Shown: positions 1 through 6,615 of the stretch, one piece after another
Numbering within the stretch: position 1 is the first letter of the stretch
How the letters are laid out: each line of letters opens with the position of its first letter
DNA from: an uncultured Ilumatobacter sp.
Lineage (GTDB): Bacteria; Actinomycetota; Acidimicrobiia; Acidimicrobiales; Ilumatobacteraceae
Assembly: GCA_938049325.1 (NCBI GenBank)
Contig: CALICC010000176.1
Location: forward strand, 1 to 20,121
Direction of reading: 5' to 3'
Length of the DNA: 20,121 nt
Notes under the pieces: generated by a model
The model's database searches: none
The model's input: only the letters and a program-made list of their open reading frames with translations
Told to the model about the DNA's origin: nothing
Position numbers and translations under genes: made by a program

Positions 1-1
1 C

Positions 2-160
2 CTCACGACGGTCCGCAGTGACGGCGTCTTCGACGTTCTTGTCTCGCTCCACGAGGCCGAGGTCAAGCCGTTCGACCGTGGATATGAAGGCGATCCGTTC
101 CACGACTTCGTTGGGCGTCTCCATGACTGGGAGTGGCCCGACGACGAACGCTGGTCGTAG
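2..160 (+). CDS. C-terminal end of an unknown protein (5' partial)
   Basis: An open frame enters from the left edge and ends at a TAG after 52 codons. About three quarters of its codons end in G or C (hand count), as expected for real coding sequence here. The visible tail is acidic and rich in Trp and His, ending in WEWPDDERWS. I do not recognise the family and no catalytic motif is visible, because most of the protein lies outside the window. The overlapping ORFs in other frames are Ser/Arg/Thr-rich and look like shadows. A second G/C-ending frame continues just downstream (168-362). The two could be separate genes or one frame-shifted gene. Confidence 0.5.
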   Translation, partial: LTTVRSDGVFDVLVSLHEAEVKPFDRGYEGDPFHDFVGRLHDWEWPDDERWS

Positions 161-167
161 CGTCGGT

Positions 168-362
168 TTGAGAGCAAGCGACGCGCCCTACTTCTGCGAG
201 GCGATCATCAGTTTCGCTCAGCGAGCTATCCCGTTCGGTGGAGACATCTACGAGCCCTGGCGCGCTTCGATGTGCGACGCGATGCGCGCTGGCAAGCACA
301 TCAACTTCGTCGGACCAAACCGGCAGGACGTCGAACGCGGCCATATCGCCAAGGACCACTGA
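168..362 (+). CDS. Possible small hypothetical protein
   Basis: This short frame starts at a TTG (168) and ends at TGA. An in-frame ATG at 123 would overlap the upstream gene by 38 bp. Roughly 78% of the codons end in G or C (hand count), and the composition is protein-like (stretches such as FAQRAIPFGGDIYEPW and GKHINFVGPNRQDVER). The other two plus-strand frames over the same bases give Arg/Ser-rich shadow proteins. The product would be about 64 residues, or 79 from the ATG. No family is recognised, and no clear Shine-Dalgarno precedes either start. It may be an independent small gene, or the displaced C-terminus of the gene ending at 160 if a frameshift occurred. Confidence 0.3.
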   Translation: MRASDAPYFCEAIISFAQRAIPFGGDIYEPWRASMCDAMRAGKHINFVGPNRQDVERGHIAKDH

Positions 363-437
363 ACCAGCGACCGACGAATGGCCGCCTGACTGGTTCGTGC
401 CCTCAATGCGTGAGCACCGCCGTCAGCCAGAAACGAC

Positions 438-465
438 GAAAGCTCCTGCCGAAGCAGGAGCTTTC
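438..465 (-). terminator. Hairpin terminator downstream of tRNA-Thr
   Basis: A perfect 12-bp stem (GAAAGCTCCTGC with its complement) closes on a 4-nt loop. Read on the minus strand the loop is TTCG closed by C-G, the very stable C(UUCG)G tetraloop. It begins 2 nt after the encoded CCA of the tRNA gene. The following minus-strand sequence is only moderately T-rich (GTCGTTTC), so this is an imperfect intrinsic terminator, but its position right behind the tRNA supports the role. Confidence 0.75.
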
Positions 466-467
466 TG

Positions 468-543
468 TGGAGCCCAAACCGAGAGTCGAACTCGGGACCT
501 ACGCATTACGAGTGCGTTGCTCTACCAACTGAGCTATCTGGGC
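468..543 (-). tRNA. tRNA-Thr (anticodon CGT)
   Basis: The minus strand folds as a complete cloverleaf. The 7-bp acceptor stem pairs GCCCAGA with TTTGGGC (one G-T pair). The D arm contains the usual AGCTCAGTTGGTAGAGC. The anticodon stem ACGCA/TGCGT encloses loop CTCGTAA, with anticodon CGT at 510-508. The T arm carries GTTCGA, and the 3' CCA is encoded at 470-468. CGT reads the ACG threonine codon. The gene lies 73 bp downstream of yjdM on the same strand and is followed at once by a hairpin terminator. I see no clear consensus promoter in the 73-bp gap, although a GATAACAT stretch lies about 40 bp upstream. Confidence 0.95.
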
Positions 544-616
544 AACCTGCATCAGCCCGAAGGCATCAGCGACACAGATGTTATCGGCGCGCCGAACGGT
601 CGACGCCAGTACTTTC

Positions 617-943
617 TCACGCCTTTTTCACGAACGCCGCCCGAATCAGCAGTTGGCGGCCGTCGACCTTGGCATCGATCTCGTGATCGCCAGGCACCAA
701 GCGGATCGACTTGATCTTCGTCCCCGACTTGATCCCGCCCACCTTGCCGTCGGTCTTCAGGTCCTTGATCACCGTCACCGCATCGCCGCTGGCAAGCACG
801 TTGCCGTTCGCATCGACGATGTTGCTCAGCCCGTCGTCGGGATCGCCGAGCCATTCGTGCCCACACGTGGCGCACTCGTAGCCGTCGACGGCGTCCAGCG
901 GGTCGGGCATCGTGCAAATCGGGCACGCAACGGCATCGCTCAT
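617..943 (-). CDS. yjdM: YjdM/PhnA-type zinc-ribbon protein
   Basis: The 108-residue product matches the small YjdM (formerly PhnA) family over its full length. The N-terminal zinc ribbon has two Cys pairs, CPIC (C7, C10) and CATC (C24, C27). The conserved core follows, with DANGNVLASGDAVTVIKDLK (residues 44-63), GTKIKSIRLVPGDHEID (74-90) and a terminal AFVKKA. In E. coli the homologue was first linked to alkylphosphonate use, but its biochemical role is not established. The start ATG shares its A with the TGA stop of the upstream crtA-like gene (TGATG), so the two are probably translationally coupled. This link to a carotenoid gene may be incidental. No phn genes are present nearby. Confidence 0.9.
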   Translation of the reverse strand: MSDAVACPICTMPDPLDAVDGYECATCGHEWLGDPDDGLSNIVDANGNVLASGDAVTVIKDLKTDGKVGGIKSGTKIKSIRLVPGDHEIDAKVDGRQLLIRAAFVKKA

Positions 944-1662
944 CAGCGCTGTGTATCGGCGTCGTCGACAGAATCCGCGAGTGGGTCACGACCGTCCCAG
1001 GCCCCATGCGACGCATAGGGCTCGAAGCGAGCGAACATCTCCTCGGCGTACCACTTGCCGTCGCGGGTCTGATCGATCACCTGCTGGTGACGCGGCATCG
1101 AATACGCAAACTGCTTCGCGGCGTCCATCGACTCCCAGAGACTGAACGTCGCCTGACGGCCGATCGGGGCCTCACCGATCCCGACCACATCGATCAGCCC
1201 CGGCGCGGCCTGCAGTTCGCGGTCGACCTCCCGTCCCGCCGCGCCGAAGTCGCGTGTCACCCGCAAGCGAACGTCGGCCCGGGTGACGATGGCGACTCGG
1301 CCGTCTCGCTCGCCCCGCTCAATCCGGTCGAGGGGGTTGACGCCGTGCCAGTGCCCGTGACCGCCCAACGACCGAAGCCGCACGTGCCAGGCCTCCGCTG
1401 ACGTCTGCCAGCGCTCGGCGATCGGATGGTCGGCGACGAATCGATCGAGGTCCGCTTCGCAGTTCCAGACCGCGAACAGAGCGGTTCGACTCGGGTCCGC
1501 GCCCGGACCGGTCCGCGAGCCGCGCCCCGTGCCGAGCAGACGCCAGAAGTGCAACCCGTCAACCCGGTTCAGGCGCGGGCGGTCGAGTCCGAGTCGGGCC
1601 ATCGCAAGTGGCGCGCGACGGGTCGGCTCACTGACCAGGTGGAACGACGCGATACGAGCCAT
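943..1662 (-). CDS. crtA: Spheroidene monooxygenase-like carotenoid ketolase
   Basis: The 239-residue protein resembles the CrtA family of carotenoid 2-oxygenases, which put a keto group at C-2 of acyclic 1-hydroxy or 1-methoxy carotenoids. Family hallmarks seen are FWRLLGTGRG (residues 39-48), the ALFAVWNCEADLDRF segment, a central HWHG region, and a C-terminal WYAEEMFARFEP followed by WDGRDPL. The length is typical. The start ATG at 1662 lies only 9 bp from the divergent plsY-like start, so the promoter must lie within plsY or the mRNA has almost no leader. The gene is separated from the main carotenoid operon by plsY but fits its acyclic chemistry. The substrate is inferred, since relatives act on different acyclic carotenoids. 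Confidence 0.75.
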   Translation of the reverse strand: MARIASFHLVSEPTRRAPLAMARLGLDRPRLNRVDGLHFWRLLGTGRGSRTGPGADPSRTALFAVWNCEADLDRFVADHPIAERWQTSAEAWHVRLRSLGGHGHWHGVNPLDRIERGERDGRVAIVTRADVRLRVTRDFGAAGREVDRELQAAPGLIDVVGIGEAPIGRQATFSLWESMDAAKQFAYSMPRHQQVIDQTRDGKWYAEEMFARFEPYASHGAWDGRDPLADSVDDADTQR

Positions 1663-1671
1663 GTATCCGCC

Positions 1672-2295
1672 ATGCTGTCAGCTGTGGGGCCCATCGGAAA
1701 CTTCAGCTCGACAACAGTCGACGTCGTGCTCGCCGTGGTTCTCGGCTATCTGCTCGGATCGATCCCGATCGCCAACCTCGTGGCGCGTCGACGCGCCGCC
1801 ATCGATCTCCGCGATGTCGGCGACGGCAACCCTGGCTTCTGGAACGCCCGCGAGACGCTGGGTCGCCGCGCTGCGCTCCCGGTGTTCGTCGGCGACGTGG
1901 CCAAGGGAATCGCCGCCGCGGTGGTCGGCGTCGCACTTGCCGACGACGGCGTGTGGGGTTTGGCCTACGTCGGCGGAGGCGCCGCGATGGTGGGACACGC
2001 GTTTCCTGTGTTCGCCCGCTTCGCTGGTGGCCGCAGCATCCTCACGTTCGTCGGCACGGTGATCATCGCCACGCCACTTGCGACCGGCATCGGAATCGGG
2101 ATCGTCGTCGTCGTGTTCGCCGCCACCCGCTCGTTCGCCTGGGGAGCGCGCGCAGGAATCTTCGCGCTGCCGTTCGTACAGTTGGTCGTCGACGGTCCGC
2201 ATCGAACCGCCGCAACCGGCGTGTTGATGACGTTCATCGGTGTGAGATTCGCGCAAGCTGCGCTGGCCGATCGACGCGCCGCACCCGCCGCGTAG
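1672..2295 (+). CDS. plsY: PlsY-like glycerol-3-phosphate acyltransferase, variant motifs
   Basis: This polytopic membrane protein of about 207 residues has the three PlsY signature regions: LLGSIPIANLVARR near the N-terminus, GDGNPGFWNARETLG, and GHAFPVFARFAGGR. PlsY transfers an acyl group from acyl-phosphate to glycerol 3-phosphate, the first step of phospholipid synthesis in most bacteria. Two motifs deviate from the usual pattern. The expected GSGNxG is GDGNPG, and the expected KGGKGVAT is AGGRSILT. It may therefore be a paralogue with altered substrate. I chose ATG 1672 because it precedes the first membrane segment by about 15 residues; longer in-frame extensions run antisense to crtA and look like shadow. 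It is the only plus-strand gene among the carotenoid genes and is convergent with the glycosyltransferase gene. Confidence 0.75.
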   Translation: MLSAVGPIGNFSSTTVDVVLAVVLGYLLGSIPIANLVARRRAAIDLRDVGDGNPGFWNARETLGRRAALPVFVGDVAKGIAAAVVGVALADDGVWGLAYVGGGAAMVGHAFPVFARFAGGRSILTFVGTVIIATPLATGIGIGIVVVVFAATRSFAWGARAGIFALPFVQLVVDGPHRTAATGVLMTFIGVRFAQAALADRRAAPAA

Positions 2296-2328
2296 CAGCC
2301 AGGTTCGTCGACGTCAGCCTCGCACGGG

Positions 2329-3417
2329 TCAGGAGTACGTGCGGCCACGCCACGTTTGTCGGCCGCGAGCCGCGATGCCGCGACCGATCGACACCGTCGA
2401 TGCCATATCGGCGAGCGGGCTCAGCCAATACGCGGCGTCGCTGCGTTCATACGCGGTGCGGGTTCCCACCAACGTGCCGAGACGACACGCGAGGAGCACG
2501 AGGTCGATCACGTCGCCACGACCGAACAGGATTCGAGGGAACGGGAGCGCCTGTGCGATCGCGACGACGGCGAGGTCGGCGAGTTGGCGGCTGCGCGGCT
2601 CGACCCCGGGCAGCGCGAGCGACCGACCCCAGCCCGACCAGGCTTCGGACAACGACTCGAACATGCGCACGGTGAGCATCTCGGCGCCGTCGAGAAATCC
2701 GACCGACCAACCGTTCGACGCGAGCCGTCGAGCGAGCGCCACGTCTTCCACGACCTGGCCGGCAACATGTTCCATGCCGCCCTCGTCCACGAACCGCTGG
2801 CGGCGCAGTGCCATGCACTGGCCGTTCGCCATCACCCGATCGGGTGCAGCGGCAACCCCTGGCGGACCGAAGCGATACACGAGCGTGGTGAGCATCGATG
2901 CGTGCAGCCACCGGGTCGGCCGTGTCGGGCACTCGAACCGGCCGCCTGCGGTGACGAAGTCGAAGCCGTCGACGCGCGCCCGCGCGACGATCGCTGTCGG
3001 CAGTGCCGTGTCGGGTCGCGTGTCGGCATCGAGCGTGACGACCCACTCGGCGGTGGCGGCTGCGATGCCCTGTTGCAGCGCCCACGCCTTGCCCGCCCAA
3101 CCTTCGGGCAGCGCGCTTCCGGCCGAGACGATCGCTCCCGCAGAGCGTGCGATGGCAGCGGTGTCGTCGGTGGACTGATCGTCGACGACGATCACCTTGC
3201 CGACCCCGGGTGCGCCGACGATCCGGTCGAGCAGCGGGCCGATCCGTTCGGCCTCGTCGCGGGCAGGAATCACCACGTCGATCGGATCGTCGAGGGGAGT
3301 CGACTCGGCGAGCGGCGGCGCGGCTCGTGCAGCCTTCGCAAGCCGCGAGACGGCGATGGCACCCGCAACAGTCCGCACGCAGCGCGACGCCCAGCGGGCC
3401 GCCTGGCGTCGGTTCAT
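2329..3417 (-). CDS. Family 2 glycosyltransferase of the carotenoid cluster
   Basis: The 362-residue protein is a GT2 (GT-A fold) glycosyltransferase. Visible motifs are IDVVIPARDEAERI (residues 46-59), VIVVDDQSTDD (75-85), the metal-binding D130-A-D132 in TLDADTRPD, E224-D225 in VVEDVALARR, and W260-SGWGR265 as the QxxRW-type element. Two hydrophobic stretches follow (about 281-297 and 302-316) and the protein ends in TWRGRTY. This layout is shared with carotenoid and hopanoid-associated transferases (CrtQ, CruC/CruG and HpnB types). It probably glycosylates the hydroxyl made by the CruF-like hydratase. ATG 3417 overlaps the upstream stop by 4 nt (ATGA), which fixes the start; the longer open frame upstream is antisense shadow. 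The exact sugar and acceptor cannot be read from sequence. Confidence 0.85.
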   Translation of the reverse strand: MNRRQAARWASRCVRTVAGAIAVSRLAKAARAAPPLAESTPLDDPIDVVIPARDEAERIGPLLDRIVGAPGVGKVIVVDDQSTDDTAAIARSAGAIVSAGSALPEGWAGKAWALQQGIAAATAEWVVTLDADTRPDTALPTAIVARARVDGFDFVTAGGRFECPTRPTRWLHASMLTTLVYRFGPPGVAAAPDRVMANGQCMALRRQRFVDEGGMEHVAGQVVEDVALARRLASNGWSVGFLDGAEMLTVRMFESLSEAWSGWGRSLALPGVEPRSRQLADLAVVAIAQALPFPRILFGRGDVIDLVLLACRLGTLVGTRTAYERSDAAYWLSPLADMASTVSIGRGIAARGRQTWRGRTYS

Positions 3418-4865
3418 CGTGACGAGTCGGCGGCGACCATGTCGGCCACGATCTTCGCGCTCGTCGCCACCAGTGGCAGCCCACCACCCGGATGACTCGA
3501 ACCGCCAGCCAGGTACAGGCCCTGTCGAGCGCCACGGTTGGCCGGGCGAGCGAACGCCGCCCGTTTGCCGTTCGACGAGGACCCGTAGATCGCTCCGCCG
3601 GGCGAGCGATAGTTGTGCTCGATGTCGGCTGGGGTCATGTTGGCGCAGAACTTCATCCGCGGCCGAAGGTCGACACCGCGCTGCGCCAACCGGTCGAGGA
3701 CGACGTCGCGGTACGCGGCGGCGTCGACGTCGATGCCGGGCGGCGTGTTGACGAGCAGGAACCAGTTCTCGTCGCCACTGGGCGCCTGGCTCGGGTCGGT
3801 GACCGCCGAGAGGCAGCCATAGATCGTCGGATCGTTCGCGAGTCGACCGGCGTCGATCGCCCGGAACTCCTGCATCGAGTCGCCCGAGAACCAGACGTTG
3901 TGGTGCTCGATGCCCGGCGTGGTGCCCGACGCGCCGATGCACAGCACGAAGCCGCTCGTCGAACGCTTCGCCTTCTTGACCTGCTTCAGCGCGTCATCGT
4001 CAGGCAGCAGATCGGCGTAGAGATGCTGCGCATCGACGTTGGCCACGACGATCGTCGCATCGAGCACGCCGCCGTCGGCCAGCTCGACGCCGGTGACCCG
4101 GTCGGGAGTCGCAGTGATCGACTTCACCTCCGAGTCGACGCGTACCTCCACGCCCGTATCGACGGCGACACGTTCGAGCGCGTCGCGGACCGCTCCGAGG
4201 CCGCCTTTCACGTACCAACAACCAAAGCGCGACTCGATGTGCGGCACACACGTGAGCGTTGCCGGCGCCTGCATCGGCGACGACCCCGAGTAGGTCGCGT
4301 AGCGCCCCGCCCACTGCTGCAGTCGAGGGTCGCTGAAGGTGTCGCGGTTTGCCCGCCACAGCGTGCGCAGCGCATCGATCTCGAGGAGATCGCGGGGCGA
4401 CTCCATCCGTCGGAACAACGATGTCGGCGCTTCCATCGGGCCCGCGAAGAACGTGCGCTCCGAGATGTCCCAGATCGTTCGACCACGCTCGTCGAACTCT
4501 CGCCACTCGGCGCCGGCTCCCGGTGCGAACTCGTCGAGCGCGGCCGCGGTCTCGTCAGGGTCGTCGGGAACCACGAGCTGTGATCCGTCGGTCCAGGTGT
4601 ACTTGAACTGCGGGTCGAGTCGTACGAGATCGAGCTGTTCGTCGAGCGACGTTCCGACGAGTTGGAACACCTCGTCGAACACATGCGGCAACGTGATCAA
4701 CGAGGGGCCGATGTCGAACGTGAAGCCGTCACGCTCGAAGGTTGCCAACTTGCCGCCGACCACGGGGTTGCGTTCGAGCAGCGTCACATCGTGCCCGTCA
4801 GCGCGCAGGCGAATCGCCGCAGTGAGCCCGCCGACACCGCCGCCGACGATGATCGCCCGGGTCAC
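3414..4865 (-). CDS. CrtI-family carotenoid oxidoreductase (CrtD-like desaturase)
   Basis: The 483-residue protein is a CrtI-family FAD enzyme. The dinucleotide-binding GGGVGG lies at residues 8-13, followed by LLERNPVVGGKLATF, and the C-terminal FAD motif is LYLAGGSSHPGGGLPLV. This is the second CrtI-type enzyme in the cluster. Its ending, SSHPGGGLPLV, is closer to CrtD/CrtP-type later-step enzymes than to phytoene desaturase. Placed between the hydratase and the glycosyltransferase, it probably desaturates C-3,4 of a 1-hydroxycarotenoid, though a terminal methyl oxidase (CrtP-like) is possible. The GTG start overlaps the cruF stop (GTGA) and has AGGGG 5 nt upstream. The 3' end overlaps the glycosyltransferase start by 4 nt. 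Confidence 0.85.
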   Translation of the reverse strand: MTRAIIVGGGVGGLTAAIRLRADGHDVTLLERNPVVGGKLATFERDGFTFDIGPSLITLPHVFDEVFQLVGTSLDEQLDLVRLDPQFKYTWTDGSQLVVPDDPDETAAALDEFAPGAGAEWREFDERGRTIWDISERTFFAGPMEAPTSLFRRMESPRDLLEIDALRTLWRANRDTFSDPRLQQWAGRYATYSGSSPMQAPATLTCVPHIESRFGCWYVKGGLGAVRDALERVAVDTGVEVRVDSEVKSITATPDRVTGVELADGGVLDATIVVANVDAQHLYADLLPDDDALKQVKKAKRSTSGFVLCIGASGTTPGIEHHNVWFSGDSMQEFRAIDAGRLANDPTIYGCLSAVTDPSQAPSGDENWFLLVNTPPGIDVDAAAYRDVVLDRLAQRGVDLRPRMKFCANMTPADIEHNYRSPGGAIYGSSSNGKRAAFARPANRGARQGLYLAGGSSHPGGGLPLVATSAKIVADMVAADSSR

Positions 4866-5635
4866 GTGCGCCCCTGGCGGACGTTGTTGATCGCGGCGGC
4901 GACGGCGATCGGGATCATGGCTGACCCGCCCACTGCGGCCACGACTGGGTCGCGGAAGTACCGGGCGAATCCAAGCGTCTGCATCACCGACATGTACTGA
5001 TATTGGCCGGTGAGACGGAGGTCGGACGGTTCATCGTTGCGATGGGGGAGCGCGATCTCGAACAACGCCATGATCCCGATCCCCGTGAGGAGCCAGCCGA
5101 GGTAGTTCGACAGCGGGATGCCGCGGTACACGCCACGCTTGGCCCATCCCCAATATCCCTCGCCCACCATCTGCGGATCGAGGAAGAGATCCCACGCGGT
5201 CATCGCAACCGACCCGAGCGCGATCCGCGTCGCGGGAGTCGACCGGGAGCCGAGTGCGCCGTGCGCGGCCTCGCGTGCAGGGAGCCCCATGCCGAACCAG
5301 GCGAGCGGCACGATCACGGGGACCTGTGCGATCTGCGGCTGCAGCGCGTTCGTGTACAGGTACCACCCGAACGGCTTGCCGGTGGTCGTGCCGACCCGCT
5401 CGACGACCCCGGTCGCCACTGCGGTGACTCCTGCCGCGCCCGAGGCTCGCAGCGCACCCCAGCGACGAACAGCGTTGGCGCTCGACGTGACGAACATGCC
5501 GCCCACCACCACCGACGAAAGCATGCGTCGACCACGGCCACGCTGGGGAAGGAGCGGCGTGGCGATCATGCCGGCGATGGTCGCCACACCGGCTACCGCC
5601 GCGACTCGGTCGGTCCAACGCTGCGTGCGGGTCAT
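4862..5635 (-). CDS. cruF: CruF-like carotenoid 1,2-hydratase
   Basis: The 257-residue integral membrane protein belongs to the carotenoid biosynthesis family that holds CruF and bisanhydrobacterioruberin hydratase, enzymes that add water across the terminal C-1,2 double bond. Family features seen are KPFGWYLYTNALQPQIAQVPVIVPLAW (residues 87-113, given here only as landmarks), DLFLDPQMV (149-157), GYWGW (160-164) and GIPLSNYLGWLL (172-183). About six hydrophobic segments are present. ATG 5635 overlaps the crtB stop as ATGA, so the longer in-frame extension into crtB is not used. The product would have the tertiary hydroxyl needed for glycosylation by the downstream GT2. The family is clear; whether one or both ends of the carotenoid are hydrated is unknown. 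Confidence 0.85.
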   Translation of the reverse strand: MTRTQRWTDRVAAVAGVATIAGMIATPLLPQRGRGRRMLSSVVVGGMFVTSSANAVRRWGALRASGAAGVTAVATGVVERVGTTTGKPFGWYLYTNALQPQIAQVPVIVPLAWFGMGLPAREAAHGALGSRSTPATRIALGSVAMTAWDLFLDPQMVGEGYWGWAKRGVYRGIPLSNYLGWLLTGIGIMALFEIALPHRNDEPSDLRLTGQYQYMSVMQTLGFARYFRDPVVAAVGGSAMIPIAVAAAINNVRQGRT

Positions 5636-6609
5636 CGGAGTAGCGATGCGACCAGTCGGGCCTTCTCGGCAGTCGACACCGATGCGCGGCTCGTGAACAC
5701 GTCGTAGTGCTGCGCTTCGATCTTGTCGAGGATGCGGCCGTACAGCGTCTGTGCGGCGCCGACACACTTGGCCGATCGGTCGGGCAACATCGACGTGCCG
5801 ATCGCAGCCGAGCGATACAGCTCACGGCATCGTTCGATCTCGAAACGCATCAGCTCGACGCATTCGGGGCTCGCGGTTCGCGTGCTCAGGTCGACACCAA
5901 ATCGGCGGGAGTCTTCGAGCGGGATGTACTGCCGGCCGCGGTCGAGGTCTTCGTCGATGTCGCGCAAGAAGTTCGTGAGCTGAAACGCGTTGCCGAGATC
6001 GCGAGCGTGCGGAAGTGCAGTGTCGTAGTCCGTCGGCTCGAGGATCGGCAGCATCATCTCGCCGATCACCGCGGCCGAGCCGTCCATGTACACGAGGAGG
6101 TCCTCCCAGGTTTCGTACGACTCGACGGTGAGATCCATCGTCATCGACCGAAGGAACCGGTGGAACGCGTCGACGTCGATGTCGAACGCGCGCACGGTGT
6201 GGACGACCGCCTTGAGGACCGGGTCGTCGGAACGGCCACGTTCGAGATCGGCAAAGAAACGGTCGCCGAAGTCCTGTAGCGCCGCAGCACGCACCTCGGT
6301 GGGAACGTCACGGCCGCCCTGTGAGGGGATCTCATCGACGATGTCATCGGCGTATCGAGCGAACGCGTACAGCGCGTGGACGTGGTGCTGCTTGATCTTC
6401 GGCAGCACCTTCGTCGACCAGAAGTAGGTGGTGCCGTGTCGCTTGTTGAAGTCCTTGCACAGCGCGTAGCTCTCGTCGAGCGTCACCGGACCATCCGGCA
6501 CGAGTTGTGTCGTCGGCGTCGGCGGCGTCCGGCGGATGAAGGAGGGCAGACGCATTCCGGCCATGGTACGTCCGGTGCTGGATGGCGTGGTTGCTGTGGA
6601 GGTCGGCAC
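5632..6609 (-). CDS. crtB: Phytoene synthase
   Basis: This is a trans-isoprenyl head-to-head synthase that condenses two GGPP into phytoene. Numbered from the GTG at 6609 it has 325 residues. The first Asp-rich motif is YADDIVDE (D88, D89, D92). The second is NFLRDIDEDLDRGRQYIP (D217 and D221), which also contains the CrtB signature. The N-terminal 35 residues are Thr/Pro/Ser-rich and probably not part of the fold. Neither GTG 6609, 6 nt after the crtI stop, nor the in-frame ATGs at 6564 and 6555 has a convincing Shine-Dalgarno, so the start is uncertain by up to 18 residues. The 3' end overlaps cruF (ATGA). Confidence 0.95.
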   Translation of the reverse strand: MPTSTATTPSSTGRTMAGMRLPSFIRRTPPTPTTQLVPDGPVTLDESYALCKDFNKRHGTTYFWSTKVLPKIKQHHVHALYAFARYADDIVDEIPSQGGRDVPTEVRAAALQDFGDRFFADLERGRSDDPVLKAVVHTVRAFDIDVDAFHRFLRSMTMDLTVESYETWEDLLVYMDGSAAVIGEMMLPILEPTDYDTALPHARDLGNAFQLTNFLRDIDEDLDRGRQYIPLEDSRRFGVDLSTRTASPECVELMRFEIERCRELYRSAAIGTSMLPDRSAKCVGAAQTLYGRILDKIEAQHYDVFTSRASVSTAEKARLVASLLR

Positions 6610-6615
6610 GGTGAG

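Noticed and set aside
584..595. 12-bp palindrome TCGGCGCGCCGA between yjdM and tRNA-Thr
   Set aside because: It is short, GC-rich and single-copy in the gap, with no partner element; it is likely chance in GC-rich DNA.
3418..3942. N-terminal extension of the glycosyltransferase
   Set aside because: It overlaps the conserved C-terminus of the CrtD-like gene in another frame. The ATGA overlap at 3417-3414 gives a normal start for a full-length GT2.
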